In this document: piece by piece, positions 40,059 to 48,672 of the stretch
Position numbering within the stretch: position 1 is the stretch's first letter
Layout of the letters: the number at the start of each line of letters is the position of its first letter
Origin: Streptomyces sp. NBC_01298
GTDB lineage: Bacteria > Actinomycetota > Actinomycetes > Streptomycetales > Streptomycetaceae
NCBI RefSeq assembly: GCF_035978755.1
Contig: NZ_CP108415.1
Coordinates: 294,857-358,856 of the forward strand
Direction of reading: 5' to 3'
DNA length: 64,000 nt
The notes under the pieces: model-generated
Told to the model about the DNA's origin: nothing
Databases searched by the model: none
Seen by the model: only the letters and a program-made list of their open reading frames with translations
Translations under genes and position numbers: made by a program

Positions 40059-41576
40059 TCATGCTCCAGTCCTCTCGTCCGCGCCCGGGGCCAGCAGCCC
40101 GAGGCCGGGGAAGTAGCGCTGCCCGTTGGTCTTGGGCAGCTCTCCGGAAGGAATGTTCAGCTTCTGCCGGACGGCGCCACCGAGGTCCCGAGGGGACACG
40201 GGCGTCAGGCCCTCCGACTGGCACCACGCCCGGTAGGCCTTCCCCAGATGCGGCTGGAGCACGCGGTATTCGCTGCCGATCACGCAGCAGTCCTTGAGGA
40301 ACCGGCCGACGGAGTCCTCCGACTCTTCGTAGTCCTGCGTGGCCAGCCTCACCCGCTGAGGGCCGTTGAGCTGGAGATCCTTGCCGTTGAAGTACTGCTT
40401 GGCCCCGTCGACCAGCCACTGCAGGATGCCGGGCCCCTCGCTCTCCACCAGCCGGTGGCCGAGGTTGTCGACGACCAGTTCGCTGGGGACGATGCGGTTG
40501 AACTCGATGATGCGCATCCGCCGCCAGAAGCCGAATCCGCCGGCCTGCACGACAGGCCTGTGGTTGCCCACGAGCCACAGCTTGTGCGTGGGCGCGAAGC
40601 TGTAGAAGTTTTCGTACATGCGGCGTGCCTTGATGCGGTCGCCGCCGGTGAGCAGCTTGAACTTCGCCTCGTCGAACCTGGATCCCTGATTGATCTCCGA
40701 GCACACCACCAGCCGCCGCCCCTGGAGGTCGGCCAGCTCGGTCGGGTGGTCGGCATAGGGGGAGGCCATGAGGAAGTTGGGCGGTGCGGAGTCGGCGTAC
40801 TCGCCGAGCAGGGACAAAAGGACGTCGACCAGCACGGACTTGCCGTTCTGCCCCAGGCCGTAGAGGAAGGCCAGGATCTGCGCGGCCTGATCGCCGGAGA
40901 TCGAGTACCCGCACAGGCTCTGCAGGTAGGTCTTCATCTCCTCTCCGGCCTCGTCGTCGCCGAAGGTGTCGGTCAGGAAGCGGTTCCACATGGGTGTGGG
41001 CATGACCCGCGGCGTGACGGCGGTCGCGTGGGTGTGGCTCTGCGATGGGGAGGCCGGCACCATCCCGCCCGTGCGCAGGTCCACCACCCCGCCAGGGGTG
41101 CACAGGGCGTACGGATCGGAATCCAGCTCCTCGGGCTCCAGGGTGAGCTCGGGCAGGGTCTCGGCCATCTTCACCAAGGCGGCCGCCCCCGCTGCGCTGA
41201 GGGCGCGCTTGCGGTAGCGAGCCATCTCGCCGTCCGGGTAGCGCACGTTCTCATCGGTCCGGGGATCCCTGCGGGGCATGCTGTTCGCCAGCTGCATGGC
41301 GGAGTACCGGATGCCGGTGGTGTTGCTGTCCGGGAGCCATCGGTAGTCCGCCCACCGGTACCAGCCCATGTCGCGCACGTACCGGTAGTAGTCGCCGTAC
41401 ACGGACAGGAACAGATGGGCCATGCCCCAGTCGGTGAGGCTCTCGGGAAGCAGGAGCTGGGGCTGCGCAAGGGCAGTCCCAGCCGTCAGCTGGTGGGCGG
41501 CGCGGCCCGGCTGGTAGGACGCGTCGCCCGGGACCCGGCTCGTTGGTACGGCCGAGCTGGCGCTTGTGTAGCTCAT
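40059..41576 (-). CDS. D5/P4-type superfamily 3 replicative helicase (505 aa)
   Basis: Phage/plasmid primase-helicase C-terminal type: an N-terminal D5_N-like part (MWNRFLTDTFGDDEAGEEMK, YLQSLCGYSISGD), Walker A GLGQNGKSVLVD at about 242-253, Walker B/SF3 motifs (LVVCSEINQGSRFDEAKFK, THKLWLVGNHRPVV, FWRRMRIIEFNR). It would unwind DNA at the plasmid origin. The primase domain is on the separate gene just upstream (3 nt gap), so the pair reconstitutes the P4-alpha-like arrangement. ATG 41576. No helicase loader is visible. Confidence 0.88.
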   Translation of the reverse strand: MSYTSASSAVPTSRVPGDASYQPGRAAHQLTAGTALAQPQLLLPESLTDWGMAHLFLSVYGDYYRYVRDMGWYRWADYRWLPDSNTTGIRYSAMQLANSMPRRDPRTDENVRYPDGEMARYRKRALSAAGAAALVKMAETLPELTLEPEELDSDPYALCTPGGVVDLRTGGMVPASPSQSHTHATAVTPRVMPTPMWNRFLTDTFGDDEAGEEMKTYLQSLCGYSISGDQAAQILAFLYGLGQNGKSVLVDVLLSLLGEYADSAPPNFLMASPYADHPTELADLQGRRLVVCSEINQGSRFDEAKFKLLTGGDRIKARRMYENFYSFAPTHKLWLVGNHRPVVQAGGFGFWRRMRIIEFNRIVPSELVVDNLGHRLVESEGPGILQWLVDGAKQYFNGKDLQLNGPQRVRLATQDYEESEDSVGRFLKDCCVIGSEYRVLQPHLGKAYRAWCQSEGLTPVSPRDLGGAVRQKLNIPSGELPKTNGQRYFPGLGLLAPGADERTGA

Positions 41577-41579
41577 GAC

Positions 41580-42650
41580 TCAGCGGTCTTTCGTCGGGTT
41601 CAGGGGGCGTCGCTGCCCAGCGATCAGCCCGGACTGGATGATCCGGTGCGCTTCTCGTTCACGGTGCGGGCGGGCCTGCACAGCCGCCTCGATGAGGGCG
41701 TTCCGGGCCTCCGCATCGCTCGGCACCAAGCCGGCCGCGACCAGCCCCCCCATGGTGAAGGCGGCCTTGTTGAGCTTGCTGCTCCAGCCGCTGCCCTCCG
41801 ACAGCCGCTCGCACTCGGCCACCTGCGCGAGCGCCGTGGTCACCACCGCGCTCGCCCACGCGGACTCCGACTGCGGAGCCGCGATCCGCCGAGCCAGGTT
41901 CGGAACCCGGGCTACGCGCGGCCGGGGAGCGGCGCCAAGCAGGTGGCCGGTGCGCTGGAGGGCACCGGCCAGCCAGCTCGGCAGCAGGGCGGGAACGCGG
42001 ACGTCGCCGAGCGCCCGGTAGACCCCGGCGTCGGTACGGGTCCCCGGCGCCACGATGTAGCCGCCCTGAGCACGCACGTCCAACTGCCAGCCCAGTGCCC
42101 GTCCGTCGTGGTCGCCGCCCGCGGAGCTGGCCCAGCGGGTGTTGCGGGGAGCGGCGAACCAGAGGTGAAGGCCGCCGGACGGCGTCTGCACCGTCAGCGT
42201 CCCCATGTCCTCCACCGCCTCCGGCCCTCCGGCCAGGCGTGCCAGAAGCATGAGGGTGTCCAGCCCGGTGCGCACCTGGCGCGCGTCCTCCGCCGAGACC
42301 TCGAAGCCGGGCAGCACACGCTCTGCCTCCACCGGGCCGTCGACATGGCAGTCCACGTCGACCACCACGAGACCGGCCGCCCCCGTGGAGACGCCCACGC
42401 CGGGGACCGGCTGCTCGCTCCACCACCGGGCGATCCGCTCGGGCTCGACCGTGGCGGCATAGAAGCCGTGGCACCAGCGCCCCTGTTCGATGCAAGGGCA
42501 CCCGGCCGGTGCGTGCGGCTCGTACTGGGTGCTCGACAGCCGGCACCGGCCGCAGCCGGGCCGGGGCGTCTTGTGGCCAGCGCGCAGAGGGAAGACCGGC
42601 CACCCCCGCCGGGCGCACCAGGCGGCGACTTCGCCCGCCCTACTCTCCAC
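41580..42650 (-). CDS. bifunctional primase-polymerase (AEP) domain protein (356 aa)
   Basis: Archaeo-eukaryotic primase fold: WPVFPLRAGHKTP near residue 17, GVGVSTGAAGLVVVDVDCH with catalytic DxD at 98-100, TPSGGLHLWF with H162, and LDVRAQGGYIVAPGT with the third acidic residue. C-x2-C and C-x-C cysteines (33-60) may bind zinc. Such proteins prime and copy DNA at plasmid origins. GTG 42650 has GGGGAGG 9 nt upstream. The C-terminal 120 residues are helical. First gene of the replication operon with the SF3 helicase. Confidence 0.88.
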   Translation of the reverse strand: MESRAGEVAAWCARRGWPVFPLRAGHKTPRPGCGRCRLSSTQYEPHAPAGCPCIEQGRWCHGFYAATVEPERIARWWSEQPVPGVGVSTGAAGLVVVDVDCHVDGPVEAERVLPGFEVSAEDARQVRTGLDTLMLLARLAGGPEAVEDMGTLTVQTPSGGLHLWFAAPRNTRWASSAGGDHDGRALGWQLDVRAQGGYIVAPGTRTDAGVYRALGDVRVPALLPSWLAGALQRTGHLLGAAPRPRVARVPNLARRIAAPQSESAWASAVVTTALAQVAECERLSEGSGWSSKLNKAAFTMGGLVAAGLVPSDAEARNALIEAAVQARPHREREAHRIIQSGLIAGQRRPLNPTKDR

Positions 42651-42748
42651 GGCCGCCCGCCTCCCCGTACGGCAGCGCGCCGCCGCGGCCGGCTCCGGCG
42701 CCGGGAGCGCCTTCGGGCCAACCGGCCGCCGTCGCGAACGAAGAGGGG

Positions 42749-43240
42749 TCAGCCGACCAGAGCGGGAACGCTCGCAAGGTCACCATCCCCTTCCTCCGCC
42801 ACGACCTTCAGCATCGAGGTGGCCCACCGGCCGAGAGGGATCAGGACCAGGGGCTCGGGCGCCTCCACGTCCTGATGCATCCAGTCCGCGACAGCCTCCA
42901 GGGCGTGCTGCGCCTCCACCCGGTTGCCGTCGACCACCAGGGTCGTCCGCGCCTCGACGGAGCCGGCCTCCAGCATCTGCCGCGCCAGCGCCATCACCTG
43001 GTGGTCGCGCGCGAGAGCCTCCTCGGTCCGCGCGCCGGCCTTCGTCCTGCGGTTCGTGGAGCGGTTGGCACTCAGGGTGGTCGCACAGAGCGCCAGGACG
43101 GCGTCAACGGCCTGCAGTTCCTCGGCGGCGGGCATCAGCCCGATCCGATGCAGGTTGCGCAGAGTCTGCGTTCCCACCCCGGCGCGCGCAGCGACCCACC
43201 GCTGCGACCGCGGCCGCATCAACTCAGCCAAGTCCAACAT
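42749..43240 (-). CDS. putative DNA-binding regulator (163 aa)
   Basis: The N-terminal 50 residues contain a helix-turn-helix (RWVAARAGVGTQTLRNLHRI), then helical regions ending with a beta/alpha C-terminus (EPLVLIPLGRWATSMLKVVA). ATG 43240 is adopted; the frame to 43339 would lie in AT-richer intergenic DNA. Its position just upstream of the primase-helicase operon, same strand, suggests replication or copy-number control, or control of its own divergent promoter region. A candidate reader of the TCCCG-N5-CGGGA sites. Confidence 0.6.
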   Translation of the reverse strand: MLDLAELMRPRSQRWVAARAGVGTQTLRNLHRIGLMPAAEELQAVDAVLALCATTLSANRSTNRRTKAGARTEEALARDHQVMALARQMLEAGSVEARTTLVVDGNRVEAQHALEAVADWMHQDVEAPEPLVLIPLGRWATSMLKVVAEEGDGDLASVPALVG

Positions 43241-43781
43241 CACAAAAGCCCTTGATCTGCGAGCGGCCGCCACCGGCCGACCGTGAAACGAACAGGCCCC
43301 AGAGTGAGTGACCCTCTGCCACCTGAAGCTGCGCGTCACTTAACTCCAGAAACGCATGTCTGGTCAAACAACACGCGGTAGATGAGCACACAAGTCCTGC
43401 GGGCATGAAGAACCGGCAGGTCAAAATACTTCAATCCGCAGGAAAAGCGGCAACAGGATGCCGATGGGCTTCCCTGGAAGGCCGGTTGCCGTCAGCCGGC
43501 CAGTGGATGACCGTCACCCGGGCAATCAAGATCAAATGCCACTGCCCGGCCAGAGACACCGACGGAACCCGCGCCCACCGAGAGCAAGATCCGGCCTGCC
43601 CCAACCGGTGCCCGGTCCGGCCCCGTTCCCGCCCTGCGCAACCGGAAGCACATCAACCCGCCCCCTCGTCCCGCCCGACGGGACGAGGCTGCCGCCGGGC
43701 TCCCGGTCGGCCCACCTCTGAGCACACTCGCCGTGAAGGACAGGACCAAAGGCGCCTTGGACCCGAACGGAAAGCCTCCTC
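43241..43781. other. 541-bp divergent region, AT-richer core and operators
   Basis: About 43310-43450 is clearly less GC-rich and contains CCAGA-N8-TCTGG (43346-43363 region) and a likely promoter for the HTH gene. An ORF from 43405 covers the perfect hairpin at 43664 and has poor composition, so I do not call it. The paired sites at 43627 and 43669 are the main structured feature. Confidence 0.4.
43627..43688. promoter_or_regulatory. paired palindromes, 42 bp apart (pair C)
   Basis: TCCCG-CCCTG-CGCAA (43627-43641) and TCCCG-CCCGA-CGGGA (43669-43683) start 42 bp apart. The second sits in a perfect 10-bp stem, CCTCGTCCCG (43664-43673) with CGGGACGAGG (43679-43688). Upstream of the 43782 operon and the replication regulator. 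Confidence 0.58.
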
Positions 43782-44015
43782 TTGATTCACCACACCCCCG
43801 AAGCCATCCAGGCCGAGATGCAGGAGCGGCTGCGCGTCGCCGGCCATCAGCGCCTCGTCGCGGCCGCGGCCGCGGAGCGCCGCCGCCAGCGCCGTGCCCG
43901 CCGCGCCGCCCGTCCCGGCTGGATGCGTCGCGCAGTGCGGACCCTGCGCCGGGCCGCGGCCGAGGGCCTTCGCGTCCACGACAGCATCAAGCAGCAGGAA
44001 GGCGCGCCCCGATGA
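43782..44015 (+). CDS. small Arg/Ala-rich protein (77 aa)
   Basis: TTG 43782 start (MIHHTPEAIQAEMQERLRVA) with GGAAAG upstream; an internal ATG at 43818 is possible. A very basic amphipathic helix (AAAAERRRQRRARRAARPGW) dominates. The stop overlaps the next start by 3 bases (ATGA), so it is coupled to the lipoprotein gene. It may bind nucleic acid or the membrane surface; function unknown. Confidence 0.6.
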   Translation: MIHHTPEAIQAEMQERLRVAGHQRLVAAAAAERRRQRRARRAARPGWMRRAVRTLRRAAAEGLRVHDSIKQQEGAPR

Positions 44016-45478
44016 CCACCCCCTCCCACGACAACCTCCAGCAGGCCCCCGGTAGCGGCCAGGCCCGGAGGACCGCACGACGACGCGGCGGGCGCCGGGT
44101 CCTCGCCGCAGGCCTGGGCGCGGTCGTCCTCGCCGCCGCGCTCACGGCCTGCGCGAACAACGCCGCCCCCGGCCCCGGCAGCAAGAAGAAGCCCACCGCG
44201 ACACCGAGCACGAAGACGAAAGCCCCGAAGGGCCCGTTCGCGCCCCCGCGCCTCGAACAGGCCTGGAAGAGCGCCCCGGTCACCGGCGACCTCCTGCGCA
44301 CCAAGCTGCTGGGCAGCTGGCGCACCGACACCGCGCTCTACGTCGGCCGAGGCACCGGCATCACCGTCCTCGACCCGGTCACCGGAAAGCAGCTGGGCAC
44401 CATCGAGCCGCCCGAGCCCGGCATGAGCCCCTGCGGCATGAGCGACGGCCTGAGCAAGGACGGCCTGGGCGCGCTCGCCTGGCTCAAGGGCGACCCCGAC
44501 AGTCCCAAGGCCACCTGCGACCACATCACCCTCATCGACACCCGCAAAGGCAACACCGCCCGGTGGACGACCACCGTCAGCGCCGAACTCCTGGGGGGCA
44601 AGCCGCTGACCGACGACACCACCCGCCTCGGCTTCACCGGTGACGTCCTCGCCGTCATGACCGGCAACACCGTCGTGGGCCTGCGCACCGACAAGTCCAC
44701 CGCCTGGACCTGGAAGAACCCCGGCGTCCGGACCGACACCTACGTCCTGAACTGGGACATGGCCATCGGCCCCGACCGCATCGTCGTCCTGCTCGGCACC
44801 GAGCACGGTGCCACCTGGACCTACGAGATCGCCACCCTCGACGCGAACGGCAAGCAGCTCTCCGCCACCCCCGAACCGATGCCCACGCCCAAGGACGGAA
44901 GCATCGACCTGGTCTCGGCCGCGCCCATGACCGCGCTGGTCCGCCCGGACTCCTTCGACCACACCACACCGCCCGAGCTGGTGACCCTCACCCGCGAGGG
45001 CGCCGTCGCCCGGCGCATCAAGCTGGCAACGCAGGCCGGGCCCGCGACCATCGGCCAGTTCAACCTGCTGGGCCGGGCCGAGAAGTACAACGTCCAGCTC
45101 ACCGACACCACCGTCTACGTCGCCGCTGGCGACAGCCTGAGTATGGAGGGCGCCCCCACCCAGGTCGCCGCCTTCGACCTGGCCACCGGAGCCCACCGCT
45201 GGACCCGCCCCGTCGGCGCGGCCGCCCAGCCCCGCTTCGTCGGCGCGGACGACGACACCGTCTACGTCCTCGGCGGCAAGAGCATCTCCGACATGGAGTT
45301 CTACGCGTACTCGGCCAAGACCGGCGACCGCACCAAGATCAGCACCGTCAAGGCCCCCGACAGCCTCTTCATGCTGAACTCCGCGATCATCGACTACGCC
45401 TCCGGCAGCCTGGCCACGATCACCACCGGCTCAAGTCCCGGACCCGGCGTCTTCATGTTCCGCGCCCCCTCCAGCTGA
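44012..45478 (+). CDS. lipoprotein with beta-propeller (PQQ-like) repeats (488 aa)
   Basis: Arg-rich N-terminus, hydrophobic segment and lipobox LTAC (about 43-46), so lipid-anchored outside the membrane. The rest has repeated strands of WD/PQQ type (TALYVGRGTGITVLDPVTGK, DTTVYVAAGDSLSMEG, DTVYVLGGKSISDMEFYAY), consistent with a 6-8-bladed propeller that binds proteins or ligands. ATG 44012 overlaps the preceding stop. No catalytic residues evident. Function unknown; probably cell-envelope. Confidence 0.78.
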   Translation: MTTPSHDNLQQAPGSGQARRTARRRGGRRVLAAGLGAVVLAAALTACANNAAPGPGSKKKPTATPSTKTKAPKGPFAPPRLEQAWKSAPVTGDLLRTKLLGSWRTDTALYVGRGTGITVLDPVTGKQLGTIEPPEPGMSPCGMSDGLSKDGLGALAWLKGDPDSPKATCDHITLIDTRKGNTARWTTTVSAELLGGKPLTDDTTRLGFTGDVLAVMTGNTVVGLRTDKSTAWTWKNPGVRTDTYVLNWDMAIGPDRIVVLLGTEHGATWTYEIATLDANGKQLSATPEPMPTPKDGSIDLVSAAPMTALVRPDSFDHTTPPELVTLTREGAVARRIKLATQAGPATIGQFNLLGRAEKYNVQLTDTTVYVAAGDSLSMEGAPTQVAAFDLATGAHRWTRPVGAAAQPRFVGADDDTVYVLGGKSISDMEFYAYSAKTGDRTKISTVKAPDSLFMLNSAIIDYASGSLATITTGSSPGPGVFMFRAPSS

Positions 45479-45690
45479 CCCCCAGCCCCGGGCCGCACCA
45501 CGGGTCCGCGGGCACCTGCAGCCTCCTGCGCCCCGCGGTGTTTCCGCTGGGGGCCACCGCAACACCCCCGCCCGCTCGGCGGGATGCCTTCAACAGCGCG
45601 CACCCACAAGGACCTTGGGCCATGCCGGGTGTCATGCGCAACGTCCAGCGGCCAGCGACTGCCGCACCCACCCACCTTCCGGAGACCGAC

Positions 45691-46728
45691 ATTCCCGCCA
45701 TACGCAAAACCCTCGCCGCCACCGCTGTCGCCGCCGCCGTCCTCGCGGGCACCGCCGCCTGCGGCACCGCCGAGAACCTCACCGCCGCGCAGAAACTCGA
45801 CCAGTCCGTCGACAAGCTCGGCCGGCAGAAGGCCATCTCCCTCGAACTCGGCCTCGACACCGACGCCGCCACCCTCAAGAAACTGGACTCCGGCTCCGCC
45901 CCCGGCAAGGAGATGCCCGACCAGGTTGCCCAGCTCCTGGCCGGCGCCCGCGTGTCGGTCTCCGTGCAGTCGAAGAAGCCGCTCCAGGACTCCTCCGACA
46001 CCGACATCACCGGCATGGCGGTGAAGGTCTCCGGCCCGGACGGCGACCTGCTGGAGTACCGCCAGGTCGGCGACTGGGCCTACCTGCGCGCCGGGGTGAA
46101 GGCGCTCGAGAAGGCCGCCGGCAGCAAGCTCCCCGCTCCCGGCCAGCTGCCCCCGGACGCCACCGCGCTCAAGGAGATCCTCGGCGGCGGCTGGGTGAAG
46201 ATGCCCGCCGACAGCCTCACCAAGAACGCCCCGGGCAAGGACACCGGCCCCTCCAGCGACCCCGCCGCCGACGCCCGGAAGAAGAAGGCCATCAAGGGCC
46301 TGCAGGACCTGATCACCCGCGAGGTCCAGCTCAAGGACACCGGAACCAAGAACGGCGCCGACCACATCACCGCCACCGCCTCCTTCAAGACCCTCCTCAC
46401 CGGCCTGGTCGACGAACTCCGCCCGCTGGCGGGCGACCTTCCGCCGGGCGCCAACCTGCCGACCAGCCAGGACCTCAAAGGCGCCCCGGACAAGCCCGTC
46501 ACCGCCGACTTCGCCATCAAGAACGGTGCCCTGAGCACGGTATCGGTGGACCTCGCCCCGCTCGCGGACACGGCCAAGAGCAACAAGTTCGCCCTGGTGC
46601 TGCGCGTCGGCAAGGGCGAACAGGCCACCGCTCCCGACCAAGCCGCCCAGATCGACCCGGGCGCCCTGTCTCAGCAGCTGCTGGGCGGCCTCGCCCCCCA
46701 GCACATCACCGGCGCCGGATCCGTCTGA
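45691..46728 (+). CDS. lipoprotein (345 aa) with probable ATT start
   Basis: Typical lipoprotein: PAIRKTLAATAV, hydrophobic core, lipobox AGTAACG. The best ribosome binding site, GGAG at 45681-45684, is placed for an ATT codon at 45691; in-frame ATGs at 45622 and 45634 would add a 19-23-residue non-signal extension. The extracellular part is a beta/alpha LppX-like fold (LEYRQVGDWAYLRAGVKALE, AVKVSGPDGDLLEY), a guess from pattern. Possibly the partner of the preceding propeller lipoprotein. Closed by an 11-bp hairpin (46746-46772). Confidence 0.72.
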   Translation: MPAIRKTLAATAVAAAVLAGTAACGTAENLTAAQKLDQSVDKLGRQKAISLELGLDTDAATLKKLDSGSAPGKEMPDQVAQLLAGARVSVSVQSKKPLQDSSDTDITGMAVKVSGPDGDLLEYRQVGDWAYLRAGVKALEKAAGSKLPAPGQLPPDATALKEILGGGWVKMPADSLTKNAPGKDTGPSSDPAADARKKKAIKGLQDLITREVQLKDTGTKNGADHITATASFKTLLTGLVDELRPLAGDLPPGANLPTSQDLKGAPDKPVTADFAIKNGALSTVSVDLAPLADTAKSNKFALVLRVGKGEQATAPDQAAQIDPGALSQQLLGGLAPQHITGAGSV

Positions 46729-46745
46729 TCCAGCCCAACCGCCGC

Positions 46746-46772
46746 GCCGGGTGCGGCACCCCCGCACCCGGC
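46746..46772 (+). terminator. hairpin terminator (11-bp stem)
   Basis: GCCGGGTGCGG (46746-46756) pairs with CCGCACCCGGC (46762-46772), 5-nt loop, 17 nt after the stop. Confidence 0.72.
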
Positions 46773-46831
46773 GGCCCCGCACGCGCAGCACGGTCCTGAC
46801 CCCAGCCGTGCCTGACCACAAAGAGGCCCCC

Positions 46832-47629
46832 ATGACGCGTCTGTTCGACCGGCAACTCGCCCAGCCCCAGCCGCCCTCGCTTTACGACTTCCTGCAGACC
46901 GTGCAGGCAACTGGCGACGACAGCCCCCGAGCGATGAGAGTCCGCAGGCTGCTGGCCTCCCCGGAAGCGGCGCGTCTGGCCCGCCAGGTCCGGCCCGGCG
47001 GCACCGGCTTGTCCGTACGCGAACTCCACGGTGCCCGCGTCGTCGCCGCCGAAGCGGTCCACGACAAGGTCTCCCGTACCCCGGCACCGGAGCTGTTCGC
47101 ACGCCTGCGCCACCAATCCGTTCTTCCCCGGCACCAGCTCACGTTCATCGAAGCGCAAAAGCTCAACTCCCTGGGGCCGGTGACAGCCATCGGCTGGCTC
47201 GTCACCAGCCGCCCGGCCGAGGACGGGTACGCCATGGAGGCCTACTTCTCGACCGAATGGGGCAGGGGCAAGCTCTTCTCGCCCCTTGCCGCCTTCCACT
47301 TCGCCCTGGACCACAACGGCCGCTACCGTCCCGAGGCCGGCAGCGACCTCCCGCACGTCGCGATGGCCACCCCGGAGGATCCTCAGCGGCCTGGCCTCCT
47401 CCCCGAGATCCTCGACCCCATCGCACAGAGCCTCTCGGGCACCACGGCCACGCTCCTGGCCACGCTGGCCGTCCTCGACAAGGCCGTGCACCTGCCGGAG
47501 ACCATCCCGGACCCGGCGCAGTCCGCCGCCTACCGGCGCCGAGCCGGCCGGGCCCTGGTGTCGTACCGCAGGATCTCCGCCGACACCCCGGCACTGCTCG
47601 ATCTCGTCGCCCCTCATCCCGCCGCCTGA
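46832..47629 (+). CDS. hypothetical protein (265 aa)
   Basis: ATG 46832 with AAAGAGG upstream. Soluble protein of 265 residues with helical first half (PEAARLARQVRPGGTGLSVR) and a mixed part with YAMEAYFSTEWGRGKLFSPL and FHFALDHNGRYRPEAG. No signal peptide, HTH or P-loop recognised. Ends at the hairpin 47637-47663, shared with the convergent lipoprotein gene. Function unknown. Confidence 0.66.
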   Translation: MTRLFDRQLAQPQPPSLYDFLQTVQATGDDSPRAMRVRRLLASPEAARLARQVRPGGTGLSVRELHGARVVAAEAVHDKVSRTPAPELFARLRHQSVLPRHQLTFIEAQKLNSLGPVTAIGWLVTSRPAEDGYAMEAYFSTEWGRGKLFSPLAAFHFALDHNGRYRPEAGSDLPHVAMATPEDPQRPGLLPEILDPIAQSLSGTTATLLATLAVLDKAVHLPETIPDPAQSAAYRRRAGRALVSYRRISADTPALLDLVAPHPAA

Positions 47630-47636
47630 CCTGTCA

Positions 47637-47663
47637 CGGCAGGCGCCCAGGCCGCGCCTGCCG
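47637..47663. terminator. hairpin between convergent genes
   Basis: CGGCAGGCGC (47637-47646) pairs with GCGCCTGCCG (47654-47663), 7-nt loop, 7 nt after the stop at 47629. Confidence 0.7.
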
Positions 47664-47724
47664 CGTCACCAAGTGCCGCGCCCCGGCCTCGGCAGGACCA
47701 CGCCGCCGGACCGGACCGCGGCAG

Positions 47725-48339
47725 CTACGGCACCTTCCACGCCAGCGGATCCTTGTAGTAGCCCTGGGAGTAGGTCACCTTCCCCACCTTCGCGCCCGCG
47801 GGGATCAGGTACGGCGCGCACATGCTGCGGCTCTCGCCCTCCTTGAAGACCGACTCCAGGTCCTCACTCGTGCAGTCCGTCGGTCGGCTGCTCAGGTCCC
47901 CGAAGAGCAGCAGCCGGGTCGCCTTGGCGCCGTCGGTCGTCTTCGCGCCGACGTTCGTCATGACCATCGGGCCCTTGACCGGCTCCCCGCCCACATGCCG
48001 GGCATCCACGTACACCCACGCCACCTTCTGACCCGCGAACTTGCCGTCCTCGCCCAGCCCCTGCAGATCCTCCGGCTTGCCCTCGACGACCTTCTGCGGG
48101 GTGATCAGGAACTTGCCTGTCGTGTCCCACCGAGTGATCTCCTGCTCCTCCTGGCTGGGCTGGCCGAGCACGAGCTCCTGCGCCCCTGCCGCGCCGCCGG
48201 GCCGGGCACTCTTCGCGGCCCCGCCCGGCGAGCCGCCCGCAGTGGGGCCGCACCCCACCGTCAGAGCCAGACCGCCAAGGAGAGCCGCCGCCACCAGGGG
48301 GCGGTACCGCCGGGACCGAACACTGCGCTGCATCGTCAT
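47725..48339 (-). CDS. lipoprotein (204 aa)
   Basis: ATG 48339 (or 48333). Signal peptide with lipobox LTVGC at about 26-30, then a Gly/Ala/Pro-rich linker and a compact domain (KFLITPQKVVEGKPEDLQGL, VAWVYVDARHVGGEPVKGPM) that looks like a DUF4352/immunoglobulin-type extracellular domain. Two Cys (TDCTSED, SMCAPY) may form a disulfide. Divergent from the 48673 gene across pair D of the palindromes. Confidence 0.75.
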   Translation of the reverse strand: MTMQRSVRSRRYRPLVAAALLGGLALTVGCGPTAGGSPGGAAKSARPGGAAGAQELVLGQPSQEEQEITRWDTTGKFLITPQKVVEGKPEDLQGLGEDGKFAGQKVAWVYVDARHVGGEPVKGPMVMTNVGAKTTDGAKATRLLLFGDLSSRPTDCTSEDLESVFKEGESRSMCAPYLIPAGAKVGKVTYSQGYYKDPLAWKVP

Positions 48340-48428
48340 CGCTTCCTGTCATCCGAACACGGAGAACCACTGGGTCGCGGCCATCGTGGGCACCGCGGCC
48401 CAGCCCAGCCCGCGCCCGCCAGTACTCC

Positions 48429-48485
48429 TCCCGCCTCGCGGGCACGAAGCATCCAGTGGCTCTCCCCGTGTCCCGCCTCACGGGC
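48429..48485. promoter_or_regulatory. paired palindromes, 42 bp apart (pair D)
   Basis: TCCCG-CCTCG-CGGGC (48429-48443) and TCCCG-CCTCA-CGGGC (48471-48485), start-to-start 42 bp, in the divergent gap between genes at 47725-48339 and 48673. Both sites share the same last-base change. Confidence 0.55.
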
Positions 48486-48672
48486 CCGCCCCCGCCGCAC
48501 GGCGCCGCCACCACCCCCGCGGCCGCGAGCAGACTTCCCGCACCACGCAACGCCCAGCGAGCCCGCGTCCCACCCCACGGGAGGCGCCGCTGCCGGACCG
48601 CGCCGGAGCCCACCGCCGGCCCTAGGCTGCCTCGAGGGCCCGGCACCTCAACCACTGGCAGCGGGAGGACTC

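Noticed and set aside
42133..42150. GGGTGTTGCGGGG in the primase gene, resembling the TTGC element
   Set aside because: Lies inside a coding sequence and has no GNCAC block 17 bp on.
43405..43785. 126-residue ORF in the divergent region
   Set aside because: Covers the perfect palindrome at 43664, poor composition, no ribosome binding site.
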